64,000 nt of DNA from the NCBI GenBank assembly GCA_034521715.1, contig JAXHLY010000010.1, positions 147,275-211,274 on the forward strand, given 5' to 3'. The position numbers and the translations under genes are program-made. Origin of the DNA: Methylohalomonas sp034521715. Its GTDB lineage: Bacteria; Pseudomonadota; Gammaproteobacteria; Methylohalomonadales; Methylohalomonadaceae. Below, piece after piece: positions 35,635-45,721 of this stretch (position 1 is its first letter; the number at the start of each line of letters is the position of its first letter). Under the pieces are notes generated by a model. The model had not been told where the DNA came from, did not search any database, and was given only the letters and a program-made list of their open reading frames with translations.

Positions 35635-38102
35635 ATGACTATGCAGCCATCCAGCGCCGTCGCCCCTGACCAGGATACCGGTGCGTGCTTTCACTGCGGC
35701 CTGCCAATACCGGCAGGGCTCGAGCTTACGGTGGATTTCGATGGTGCTCCGCGATCGCTATGCTGCCATGGCTGCCAGGCCGTAGCCCGGACGATTCTCG
35801 ACTACGGCCTGGATGATTATTACCGCCATCGCACCGCGGCGGCCAAAACCGCTGATGAGCAATCGCTGCTCCCGGAAGCCCTGCGGGTCTATGACGATCC
35901 CCGTCTGCAAAAGAATTTTGTACTCCCCTGGGCGACGGCCAGCGTGAAACCAGTCTTATCCTCGAGGATATTACCTGCCCGGCCTGCCTGTGGCTGAATG
36001 AACAGCATCTGCGTCAGCTGGATGGTGTGGTGGCGGTTGACATCAATTATTCGACCCATCGCGCCAGGGTGCGATGGGATCCGCAGCGTATCGAATTGAG
36101 CCGCATTCTCGCCGCTATCAGGGAAATCGGTTACCACGCTTATCCCTACGACAGCGAAGAGGAAGAAAGGCAGCTACAAAAAGAACACCGCCAGCAGCTC
36201 CGGCGCCTGGGCATTGCCGGCCTGTTCGGCATGCGGATCATGATGATCGCCGTCGCCTTCTATACCGACATGCAGGCGGTGATGGACTCTTCACTGAGAG
36301 TCTTTCCTGAAATGGATATCACTGTTTCTCGTACTGCCGGTAATGGCATACTCGGCGCAGCCGTTCCTGCGCGGTGCCTGGCGGGATATCCGTAACCGTC
36401 GTCTCGGTATGGATGTTCCGGTAACACTCGGCATCAGTCTGGCGTTTACCGCCAGTGTTCACGCCACCGCGACAGGTCGGGGGGAAATTTATTATGACTC
36501 GGTTGCCATGTTCGTCTTTCTGCTGCTGCTCGGGCGCTTCATGGAATTCCGTGTCCGCCGCCGGGCCATTGAGCGCGCCGATCGGCTGAAACGCATCCTG
36601 CCGGCCACGGCGCGACGGATTGATGAGCGCGGCAACCGTACCGAGATACCGGTATTCGATATAAAGGGCAATGACGAATTACTCGTATTGCCCGGTGAAC
36701 CGTCCCGGCCGACGGTATTATTCGGCTGGGTACCGGTGCAGTGGATGAATCCATGCTGACCGGTGAATACCTGCCGAAACTGAGGCGAGAGGGAGACAGC
36801 GTTATCGGCGGTACGATCAGTGTCGACAATCCGCTACGAATCCGCGTCACCAGGACCGGTAACGATTCCCTCCAGGCCAGGATCCAGCGACTGGTCGAGC
36901 GGGCCCAGACGGAAAAGCCGAGGATCACCCGGATAGCGGATCGCGTCGCCGGCTGGTTTGTCATGGCCGTACTGCTAATGGCCACTATGACAGCCCTTGC
37001 ATGGCTATGGATCGATCCGCAGAACTGGCTGCCGATAACGATCGCCGTGCTGGTGGTCAGCTGTCCCTGTGCCCTGTCGCTGGCAACACCGACGGCGTTA
37101 ACCGCCGCATTGTCCGGCTTCCTGCAACGCGGCCTCGCAGTAACCCGCGTTGCCGCCATTGAATCCCTCACACGCACCTCGCATGTCGCGTTCGATAAAA
37201 CCGGCACGCTGACACAGGGCCGTTTGAGCCTGCGTCGCGTTGAGACCTGCGCGGAATTATCCCGCCATGAATGCCTGAAACTCGCGGCGGTGCTCGAGAG
37301 CCAGTCGGAGCATCCGGTTGCGAAGGCGCTCATCGAGGCCTATGGCAGCGAGTCCGTGATTCTGCCGCTGGACCTGTGCAATCATCCCGGCGCCGGCCTG
37401 TCGGGTGTCATCGACGGACGGCGTTATTTCATCGGTAAACCGGAGTTCATTGAGGACAATACCGGTCTTGCCTGCCGCCGGCCATTGGCGGTTTTATCCA
37501 ATGAAGCCACCGAAAGCCTGGTCATACTCGCCAGTGAGGAAAAGTTGCTGGCGGCCTTCGTCCTGGTTGACAGTCTGCGTGCCGGCGCCAGGGAGCTGGT
37601 TGAAGATATTCATCGCAGCGGCCGTGAGACCGTGCTGCTGAGCGGTGATCACCGGCAGGTTGTGCGCAGTGTCGGTATGGCTCTGGATATCGGCGACTGC
37701 CGCAGCGGTCTCAGCCCCGATGACAAGCTGGCCCAGGTGCGCGATTTACAGCATCGCGGTGCCGTGATAGCGATGGTGGGCGACGGCATTAACGATGCGC
37801 CGGTACTGGCCGCTGCCAATGTGTCGATCGTCATGCGGCGCGGCGCCGATATCAGCCGCGGCCAGGCCGATGTGCTCATGCTGGGTGAGGACATCCGCTG
37901 TCTCGGCGATGCATTGCGCCTCGCCGATAAAACCGTCAATGTCATCCGTCAGAATATCTCCTGGGCGCTGGCTTATAATCTGCTCGCGTTGCCGCTGGCC
38001 ATGGCCGGTTACGTGGAACCCTGGATGGCGGCCGTCGGCATGTCCTGCAGTTCACTGCTGGTACTGGCGAATTCATCCCGTCTGGGTGCAAAACCGGATT
38101 GA
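35635..38102 (+). CDS. ccoI: cbb3 oxidase copper-translocating P1B ATPase CcoI, at least three frameshifts
   Basis: About 822 codons spread over four frame segments. The N-terminus has the FixI-type Cys cluster CFHCGLPIPAG...LCCHGCQAVA, then an HMA domain with CPAC (in DITCPACLWLNEQ after correcting a shift near 35928). Later landmarks: TGEYLP actuator loop, SCPCALSLATP ion-site motif near 37057, DKTGTLT near 37198, and GDGINDAP near 37780. Shifts lie near 35928, 36309 and 36705. CcoI delivers copper for CuB of CcoN. Since ccoS and the cco operon are intact, some shifts may be sequence errors. Confidence 0.9.
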
Positions 38103-38105
38103 AGT

Positions 38106-38360
38106 ATGGAGATACTGTATCTGTTGATTCCGCTGTCGATCATCCTGGTGCTGATCATCGCCTGGGTGTTTATCTGGTCGATCCAGTCGGGCCAATACGA
38201 TGATCTTGACGGACCGGGCTACCGGATACTCATGGATGATGACCGGACGGATCGCAAGCGGCTCAATGCGAATGCACCTGATGATCATGCCGGTCAGCAT
38301 GATCGTGAACGGCCGGCAGATGGAGCAAAGGAACAAGAACACCCGCGGCAATCAGAATGA
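38106..38360 (+). CDS. ccoS: cbb3 oxidase maturation protein CcoS
   Basis: 84 residues: one N-terminal membrane helix (ILYLLIPLSIILVLIIAWVFIWSI) and the conserved GQYDDLDGPGYRILMDDD motif of CcoS/FixS, required for cofactor insertion into cbb3 oxidase. It starts three bases after ccoI. The last third overlaps the 3' end of the convergent TauE/SafE-type gene by 98 bases, and the tail after DDDR is longer than in many family members. Confidence 0.88.
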   Translation: MEILYLLIPLSIILVLIIAWVFIWSIQSGQYDDLDGPGYRILMDDDRTDRKRLNANAPDDHAGQHDRERPADGAKEQEHPRQSE

Positions 38361-38991
38361 TACCGGCCGCCTGGCGCAGGTATGGCTTGTGCAGCCAGTG
38401 CCGGAAACGACCGCCGACAAAACCGGCAGTGATCATGCCGGGCAGCGTTCCGAGACCGAATGCCAGCATGATCCCGACACCTGTCAGACTGCCACCCGAC
38501 GCCATTGCGAACAGCAGCGCCGAATATACCAACCCGCAGGGCAGTCCGCCCCAGACCATGCCCATGAACAGCGCCTTCCAGGCGCGATCGGCAGGCAACA
38601 GCGCCCGGCCCAGTGGCTGCAATCTCCGCCAGACGAGTTGACCGGCGCGTTCCAGGAAAGCGATGCCGCCGGCCCATCCCGCCAGGCGCAGGCCGGCAAA
38701 GATCAGTACCAGCCCGGCAATCCACTGCAGGATGACAAGCCCGGCACCGGTACGGCCCAGCGTTATCAATCCGCCAGCCGTCCCGGCCACCAGTCCGGCA
38801 AGTGTGTAACTGGCAACGCGGCCGAGGTTGAAAGCGCCCGCAAACAGCAGAAGCCCGCCGCGGCTGTCGCGGATTTCAGCCGGCAGTCCCAGGCTGAGGG
38901 CGGTGATAATGCCGCCGCACATGCCCCAGCAATGCAGCGTGCTGAACAGGCCCAGACTGAAGGCAATCAGGAAACCGCTGGCATCCGGCAC
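38263..38991 (-). CDS. TauE/SafE (UreH-like) family membrane protein
   Basis: 242 residues with six to seven membrane helices. The N-terminal LGLFSTLHCWGMCGGIITALSL carries the HCxGMCGG signature of the DsbD/UreH-like transmembrane family that is found beside ccoIS and fnr in many proteobacteria. Proposed roles are in heavy-metal (copper) handling during oxidase assembly, but biochemical proof is limited. The C-terminus is His-rich (VHDHADRHDHQVHSH). It is convergent with ccoS and overlaps it. Confidence 0.83.
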   Translation of the reverse strand: MPDASGFLIAFSLGLFSTLHCWGMCGGIITALSLGLPAEIRDSRGGLLLFAGAFNLGRVASYTLAGLVAGTAGGLITLGRTGAGLVILQWIAGLVLIFAGLRLAGWAGGIAFLERAGQLVWRRLQPLGRALLPADRAWKALFMGMVWGGLPCGLVYSALLFAMASGGSLTGVGIMLAFGLGTLPGMITAGFVGGRFRHWLHKPYLRQAAGIILIAAGVLVPLLHLPAVHDHADRHDHQVHSH

Positions 38992-39024
38992 GGTGAACCA
39001 ATGATTGATGTAGGCCAGGGGGTA

Positions 39025-39795
39025 TCAGGCGACGGAATTCTGCTCGCTACCTTTGTGTTTCTGTTGATGGTTGCTGAGAACCTGCTGCAGGTAGGCGAGG
39101 TTTTTGATGGAAATAAACCGGCGGCTTGACTCAATAATTTCATCACGCTGCATCTTGCTCAGTAACCGGCTGACCGTTTCCGTTGTCAAACCGAGATAAT
39201 TGCCGATCTCTTCACGCGACATGGGGAGCTTGAAATCGGTACCCGAGTATCCCAGACGCTGGAAACGACTCGACAGATTCACAAGAAAGCCGGCAATGCG
39301 TTCTTCCGCGGTCTTGTTTTTCAGCATCAGCAGGTGTTCGTTCTCGGCGGAAATTTCCCGGCTCATGAGCTGGCACATCTGATGATGCAGGCCACGGATA
39401 CGGAAACAGGCCTCTTCAAGCTGATCATACGGAAAACTGCAGATGCTGCTGGTTTCTATCGCAAGTGCGGAACAGGTATGGCGGCCACTATGGATAGCGT
39501 CCAGGCCCAGCAGTTCACCCGGCAGGTAGAACCCCAGAATACGCTCCTCGCCGTGGTCGCTGTCCTGGTACAGCTTGATGATACCCGAGCGGACGGCATA
39601 AATGGCCTTGAAGGGATCGCCGGACTCGAATACGAAATCGCTGCGGTGAAGTGTCCGCGAGCGCTGGCTTACGCTATCCAGGAGAACGAGTTCCTCGTGA
39701 TGTAGGCCGCGGGGCAAACACAGCTCGGACAGATTGCAATCGGCACAGGACGCCTTGACCTGATGCAAATCAATTATTTGATGACTGTGGCTCAT
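39025..39795 (-). CDS. fnr: FNR-type oxygen-sensing transcription regulator
   Basis: 256 residues from the ATG at 39795; the frame is open further upstream but the homology starts at this Met. Cluster cysteines C17, C20 and C26 (CADCNLSELC) plus a fourth in GRHTCSALAIE give the oxygen-labile [4Fe-4S] site. A cyclic-nucleotide-like beta roll and dimer helix follow, then the DNA-binding SREEIGNYLGLTTETVSRLL, whose E..SR residues read TTGAT half-sites. It is therefore the expected regulator of the TTGAT-N4-ATCAA boxes in this window. No FNR box was seen at its own start. Same strand as the TauE-like gene, 33 bases upstream of it. Confidence 0.95.
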   Translation of the reverse strand: MSHSHQIIDLHQVKASCADCNLSELCLPRGLHHEELVLLDSVSQRSRTLHRSDFVFESGDPFKAIYAVRSGIIKLYQDSDHGEERILGFYLPGELLGLDAIHSGRHTCSALAIETSSICSFPYDQLEEACFRIRGLHHQMCQLMSREISAENEHLLMLKNKTAEERIAGFLVNLSSRFQRLGYSGTDFKLPMSREEIGNYLGLTTETVSRLLSKMQRDEIIESSRRFISIKNLAYLQQVLSNHQQKHKGSEQNSVA

Positions 39796-40056
39796 ATCGC
39801 GGGGCCATCCATGAAAGGGCCTTGTAATGGCAATTCTAACGCAGGTGGGATGTTTCACCCAAAGGATGTTTTCACAAGGATAACCAGGCGGGGGATGCCT
39901 GTTGACAGCTTCGCACATGATGCCGGTGGTACCGGCGGGGGCAGGGACTGCGGTGGCTTGCAGAATGACCCGGCCCGGCTGAATATTCACGGTCTTAACA
40001 ATGAGTTATCCTGTATTTGACCGCCCGTCAATCCGGGAATGGCAGATTAACAGGCA
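39796..40056. other. intergenic region upstream of fnr
   Basis: No protein-coding signal convincing to me and no FNR-like site. The fnr promoter should lie here. The open frame that crosses it on the plus strand lacks family features. Confidence 0.4.
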
Positions 40057-40060
40057 TTAA

Positions 40061-40190
40061 GGAAGCTCTGAATAATTTGTCATTTCGAGCGCAGCGAGAA
40101 ATCCTTGTGCAAATAGCTTTTTGTAAATCAATAAGTTAAAAGATTTCTCCCGTTGGTCGAAATGACATGCGGGGATTATTCAGAGCTTCC
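40061..40190. repeat. MITE copy B, complete, with TTAA target duplication
   Basis: A 130-bp element with perfect 16-bp terminal inverted repeats: GGAAGCTCTGAATAAT at 40061-40076 and its inverse at 40175-40190. An inner inverted repeat TGTCATTTCGA / TCGAAATGACA (40079-40089, 40157-40167) extends the hairpin. TTAA flanks both ends (40057-40060, 40191-40194). No coding capacity. The GGAAG terminus and YTAR-type target suggest mobilisation by an IS5-group transposase, which is not encoded in this window. Confidence 0.88.
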
Positions 40191-40324
40191 TTAATATTGC
40201 CGGCTGGGTGTGCGGGCGTGCCGTTTCCTTCGACTGAGGCAAGGGCGCCCGCAAGCCGGCTTGTGCCGACTGTGGCAGAAAAATAATCCGATGGCAGTCT
40301 GGCACCACCGGTCAGTCAGCATTT

Positions 40325-40753
40325 TCAGTTTTTACGAATAACAACCTTCAGAAATTCATTCTGACAGTAGGCCTGTACAGACTCAGCCCTGGCATTGGCC
40401 GGCAGCAGGAAGCCAATGCTGGAATTGCCGCACCAGTTCTGCCAGCCGCCATGAGCGGCGGAATCGGCAGCAGCCTTGATGTAAAGCATGCCTTCATTCA
40501 CTGAAACGAGCAGCTTTTCCCATGGGCAGGCGTCGATATAGATATAAATGACATAGCTATCATCCAGTTCCTGCAAATCGAACGGGACCATGGATGTCCG
40601 GCGGCCGGTTTCGCTGTGCTGTTTGATTGCCGAACGAGCCTCCTGATTACGAAAAGATTCGACAATAATGTGACGGGGTATATTGATATCCGCCTGGGGT
40701 GGCGGCGTTCGGGCATGGGGTAGCATCGTATTGATCTCCAGTGCGCGGATCAC
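40325..40753 (-). CDS. Hsp20-like (alpha-crystallin fold) protein, divergent
   Basis: 142 residues. The central part VPFDLQELDDSYVIYIYIDACPWEKLLVSVNEGMLYIKAA follows the strand pattern of small heat-shock proteins (DIYETDDAYVV...VSVEDGVLTIRA), and the end GFLLPANARAESVQAYCQNEFLKVVIRKN matches the F-LP...V-A---NGVL-V-I-K segment. The usual C-terminal IxI motif is absent. It overlaps the phasin stop by four bases, hence one transcript. A role in protecting or binding granule proteins is inference from that pairing. Confidence 0.6.
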   Translation of the reverse strand: MIRALEINTMLPHARTPPPQADINIPRHIIVESFRNQEARSAIKQHSETGRRTSMVPFDLQELDDSYVIYIYIDACPWEKLLVSVNEGMLYIKAAADSAAHGGWQNWCGNSSIGFLLPANARAESVQAYCQNEFLKVVIRKN

Positions 40754-41145
40754 TGGCCTGTCGATGCTGATTTCTTGTTACCCTTGTTATTGGTCTTGTC
40801 GCCAGCAGTATCATTCAACTGAACCAGCATATTGTTATCCTGCATCCATGAATACATTTTCTGCTGGATGTCGGTAAGAGTATCGAATGTTTGCTGCGCA
40901 TTGCTCGCAAATTTGTTCATGTACTCGGTCGCGATGCCGGATTCCGTTGCCACGACATCAGAGGGTGTCTCCGCCTTGGCAAGCCGTTGCATCTGGCTGC
41001 AGTTGCATTCCAGCCACAGGTTCATGAACTCCAGCTGCAGCTGGCTGAGTTGTTTGGCGGCATCCATATGCAACTTCTGAAAATCCTCCATTGAGTGACT
41101 GCAACTTTCCAGAAACCGGCCAATATCTTGAGTCCCGTTATTCAT
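40750..41145 (-). CDS. phasin family protein 1
   Basis: 131 residues, strongly helical, no signal peptide. The pattern LESCSHSMEDFQKLHMDAAKQLSQLQLEFMNLWLECNCSQMQRLAKAETPSDVV and the later FASNAQQTFDTLTDIQQKMYSWM is characteristic of phasins, surface proteins of polyhydroxyalkanoate granules. No PHA synthase is visible in the window. The gene lies 84 bases from the FNR box and precedes the Hsp20-like gene with a four-base overlap. Confidence 0.8.
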   Translation of the reverse strand: MNNGTQDIGRFLESCSHSMEDFQKLHMDAAKQLSQLQLEFMNLWLECNCSQMQRLAKAETPSDVVATESGIATEYMNKFASNAQQTFDTLTDIQQKMYSWMQDNNMLVQLNDTAGDKTNNKGNKKSASTGQ

Positions 41146-41228
41146 GATAAATACACTCCTCTTGCGGGTGGTTCTACTGATATTTACTTGTTCTCATAAT
41201 CATTCTAGTCCACCTATATGACAGAATT

Positions 41229-41242
41229 TTGATCCATATCAA
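41229..41242. promoter_or_regulatory. perfect FNR box between phasin 1 and the host-attachment/archease/rtcB unit
   Basis: TTGAT-CCAT-ATCAA, exact consensus. Centred about 90 bases from the phasin start on one side and about 98 bases from the host-attachment start on the other. Its central place in a 188-base divergent gap suggests control of both units. Confidence 0.87.
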
Positions 41243-41333
41243 CCAGGGCCTGAACGGATTGTTGCAATGTCCGGCGGCCGCTATGATGCTTAGCAACATA
41301 GTCTTCTATTCCAATTTCAGGAGAAACCAATAA

Positions 41334-41765
41334 ATGGCTGATTTCTGGGTATCAGTAGCCGACGAGAGCAGTGCAAGGCTGTTCGCCACTGATAAAATCA
41401 AAGCCGAGTTGAACGAGTTCGAGACCCTGACGAATCCGGAAGCCCGCCTGCATGAGCGGGAACTGGTCGCCGGGGACAAGGGGCGCAGTTTCGACAGTCA
41501 AGGCGATAACCGGCATGCCATGGAACCGCAGACCAGCGCCAGGGAACAGGCGGCGATACGTTTTGCCAAGACGATCGCCGAGCGTCTGGAGCAGGGGGCC
41601 ACAGACCATGCTTATAACCGGCTGATCCTGGTAGCGCCACCGGACATGCTCGGACTTCTGCGCCGGGAACTGGACCACAATGCCCGTGAACGCGTGCATC
41701 ACACCGTCGGCAAGGACCTGGTGCATGCCAAGCCCGCGGCAATCCTCGAGCATTTGTCTGCATGA
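41334..41765 (+). CDS. host attachment family protein
   Basis: 143 residues matching the Host_attach family: WVSVADESSARLFATDKI at the N-terminus, a central region with GRSFDSQGDNRHAMEPQTSAREQAAIRFAKTIAERLEQG, and LILVAPPDMLGLLRRELDHNARERVHHTVGKDLVHAKPAAILEHL at the C-terminus. The fold is related to release factor eRF1/archaeal ribosome-associated domains; the name comes from plant-associated bacteria and says little about role. Its last four bases overlap the archease start, and rtcB follows, so a role around stalled ribosomes or RNA damage is conceivable (inference). Confidence 0.85.
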   Translation: MADFWVSVADESSARLFATDKIKAELNEFETLTNPEARLHERELVAGDKGRSFDSQGDNRHAMEPQTSAREQAAIRFAKTIAERLEQGATDHAYNRLILVAPPDMLGLLRRELDHNARERVHHTVGKDLVHAKPAAILEHLSA

Positions 41766-42202
41766 AACTCGCAGAACAGTCCGCCCCACAATCCGGCTGG
41801 AGTCATTTTCCGCATGGCGCTGATGTCGGTGTCCAAGGCTTCGGCCCGACCCCCTCGGTTGCCTTCGAACAGGTCGCCGCCGCACTAACCGCTCTGATTA
41901 CCGATCCAGCAAGCGTGCGGCCCGATTCAGCCGTGCATATTGCCTGCAAATCGAATGATCTCGAGACCTTGCTGGTCGACTGGCTGAACGCCCTGATTTA
42001 CGAAATGGCCGTCCGGCATATGCTGTTCAGCTGGTTTCAGGTACGTATCCTGAACAGTCACCTTGAGGCCGAGGCCTGGGGCGAAACCGTGGATCCGGTT
42101 CGCCACCAGCCGGTTGTCGAGCCCAAGGGAGCAACCTATACCGAGCTCAGAGTCACCGGGGATGATCATCACTGGATTGCACAATGCATTGTTGATGTCT
42201 GA
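41762..42202 (+). CDS. archease, activator of RtcB
   Basis: 146 residues. Archease signatures: HFPHGADVGVQGFGPTPSVAFEQVAAALTALI at the N-terminus, SNDLETLLVDWLNALIYEM in the middle and a C-terminal acidic end (HHWIAQCIVDV). Archease speeds guanylylation of the RNA ligase RtcB and allows multiple turnovers. The gene overlaps the host-attachment gene and precedes rtcB by 32 bases. Confidence 0.92.
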   Translation: MKLAEQSAPQSGWSHFPHGADVGVQGFGPTPSVAFEQVAAALTALITDPASVRPDSAVHIACKSNDLETLLVDWLNALIYEMAVRHMLFSWFQVRILNSHLEAEAWGETVDPVRHQPVVEPKGATYTELRVTGDDHHWIAQCIVDV

Positions 42203-42234
42203 TCAAGGTCTGGTCGCAGGCGGCTGATTATTCC

Positions 42235-43664
<1,430 letters not shown>

Positions 43665-43693
43665 AAGTCCATGAATCAAACGGAAGATAATGT

Positions 43694-44272
43694 ATGCAAC
43701 TGAAAGACAGCGATGCCCTCATAGTTGTCGATATCCAGAATGACTTCCTGCCGGGCGGCAGTCTTGCCGTGCCGGACGGCGATGCCGTGGTGCCGGTGCT
43801 GAATGAATATATCCGTCACTTTACGGCACATGACCTGACGGTTTATGCAACCCGCGACTGGCACCCGGAGGACCACTGCTCGTTCGAACAGCAGGGCGGG
43901 CCGTGGCCGCCGCACTGCATTGCCGGCACGAAAGGGGCCGAGTTCAGTGCCGACCTGCAGCTGCCGGCGGACGTGATCGTGATTTCCAAGGCGACACGGC
44001 AGGACAAGGACGCCTATTCAGGCTTCGAGGGTACCGACCTCGCCGAACGCTGCCGGGCGGCCGGCCATGAGCGGCTGCTCATCGGCGGACTGGCAACGGA
44101 CTACTGCGTGCTGAACACGGTGCTGGATGCGCTGGCCGAGGGTTTCAACGTCTGCCTGTTGAGTGATGCTATCCGCGCCGTGGATGTCGAGGCCGGAGAT
44201 GGTGATCGTGCCATTACCGACATGAAACAGCGCGGGGCAGAACTGATTACCGTTGATGACTTGCAGGATTAA
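43694..44272 (+). CDS. pncA: nicotinamidase
   Basis: 192 residues of the isochorismatase-like hydrolase fold. Catalytic Asp in VVDIQNDFLPGGSL, metal-binding ATRDWHPEDHCSF (Asp and two His), the active Lys in SKATRQDKDAYSGF, and the nucleophilic Cys in GLATDYCVLNT. Converts nicotinamide to nicotinate for NAD salvage. It converges with pncB, which performs the next step, so the two form a salvage pair. Confidence 0.95.
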   Translation: MQLKDSDALIVVDIQNDFLPGGSLAVPDGDAVVPVLNEYIRHFTAHDLTVYATRDWHPEDHCSFEQQGGPWPPHCIAGTKGAEFSADLQLPADVIVISKATRQDKDAYSGFEGTDLAERCRAAGHERLLIGGLATDYCVLNTVLDALAEGFNVCLLSDAIRAVDVEAGDGDRAITDMKQRGAELITVDDLQD

Positions 44273-44336
44273 TGACTGTCGCGATCCAGCTTGGCGGCCA
44301 GATTCCTGCATGGCCTGCGTTACCCGTACCTGATAA

Positions 44337-45632
44337 TCACCGTTTCCGTTCAGCATTCTGAGTATTGTCCGGCAGACAGCCAAGCTGGGCGGCGGCACGT
44401 TCGCGGATGGTGGCCGCGTTTTCGGCCTGCCGCAGGCGCTTGCCATGCTTCATCACCGGCTGCAGTAACGAATCGCCGCTGCATTTTTCATCAATCAGCG
44501 CCAGTGTGTCATGACTGAAGCGGCCTGACTCATCATATTCACGCACCAGCTGCTTGCGGCCCGGCCAGGTGGCTTTGCCCTCCGATCGCTTGCGCCGTGC
44601 CTGGCCGGCATATTCCTGCAGCTTGTAGGCACAGTCCAGGTAGGGGCGATCAGCCGAACAGTCGAGCTGCGTGCCAATACCATAACCGTCGATGGGGGCG
44701 CCGTCCCGGATCAACCGCTCCACTTCAAATTCATCGAGACCGCCGCTGACGAATATACTGATAGCTTCATATCCGCCCTGATCCAGGATCCGGCGGACCT
44801 CGACGGCAGCGGCACCGAGATCACCGCTATCGATACGCACGGCGTTGATGTTGATATCCTCGGCTTCAAGAGCATGGGCAAGATCGACCACCTTGCCGGC
44901 GGCAGCCGCCGTGTCATAGGTATCGATCAACAATACGGTATTGCCGGGATGAACCCGGGCAAAATGTTCGAAGGCGGCGTATTCATCGCCGAATGCCTGG
45001 ATGTAGGAATGCGCCATCGTGCCATATATCGGTACGCCGAATGCCGGCTCCGCCATGACGGTGGCAGTGCCGTCAAAGCCGGCGATCCATACCGCCCTTG
45101 CCGCCAGCAGACCGGCATCCGTGCCGTGGGCGCGGCGCAGGCCGAAGTCGACCAGCAGTGCCTCCGGCGCGGCGATTCGGAAGCGCGCGGCCTTGGTCGC
45201 TATCAGGCTCTGGAAATGCAGTGCATTGATGACGATGGGTTCAACCAGTTGCCCCTGGGCAGCGGCGCGGTCAACACGCAGGATGGGTTCGATCGGGAAA
45301 GAAAATGCTGCCTTCCGGTATAGCTTCAACATCGCCGCTGAATCGAAAAGCGGCAAGATGATTGATTAACGATTCGCCGAAACGGCCGCTGTCTCGCAGC
45401 CACTGTAAGATCTTCATCACTGAAATGCAGGTTTTCCAGATAGCAGAGCACCTGCTCCAGCCCTGCCGCCATGAAGAACGATCGGTCAGGCGGCATTTTG
45501 CGCACGAAGAACTCGAATACCGCGGTATCCTGCATATCGGCCCGGTAATAGGCCTTGAGCATGGTGAGCTGGTAAAAGATCCGTCAGCAGTGGACTGAGG
45601 CTGTCAAAGCCGGCGGCGGGACTGAATTTCAT
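44337..45632 (-). CDS. pncB: nicotinate phosphoribosyltransferase, three frameshifts
   Basis: About 431 codons from an ATG at 45632 (MKFSPAAGFDSLSPLLTDL). The N-terminal motif should read LLTDLYQLTMLKAYYRADMQDTAVFEFFVRK; an extra T in CTTTTAC near 45570 breaks it. A second break near 45408 hides QWLRDSGRFGESLINHLAAFRFSGDVEAIPEG and a third lies near 45295. The rest (ALLVDFGLRRAHGTDAGLLAARAVWIAGFDGT, NAVRIDSGDLG, IFVSGGLDEFEV, GYGIGTQL) is typical of the enzyme that makes nicotinate mononucleotide. Three compensating indels in 340 bases suggest either decay or a poor stretch of sequence. Confidence 0.88.
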
Positions 45633-45721
45633 AATAGGACTCGCATCAGGTATCCAGGGTCATGCTATGTTGTGAGTAATCGATATCGACCGCAAGCCTC
45701 GGCCAGCAGGAATCTAGTATT

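Noticed and set aside
38200..39129. 309-codon plus-strand frame across the TauE/SafE-type gene
   Set aside because: Gln/Ala-rich shadow with no domain; the minus-strand protein has the HCxGMCGG signature.
39750..39790. ATCAATTATTTGAT motif at the start of fnr as an autoregulatory box
   Set aside because: It is inside the coding sequence and the half-sites face the wrong way for TTGAT-N4-ATCAA.
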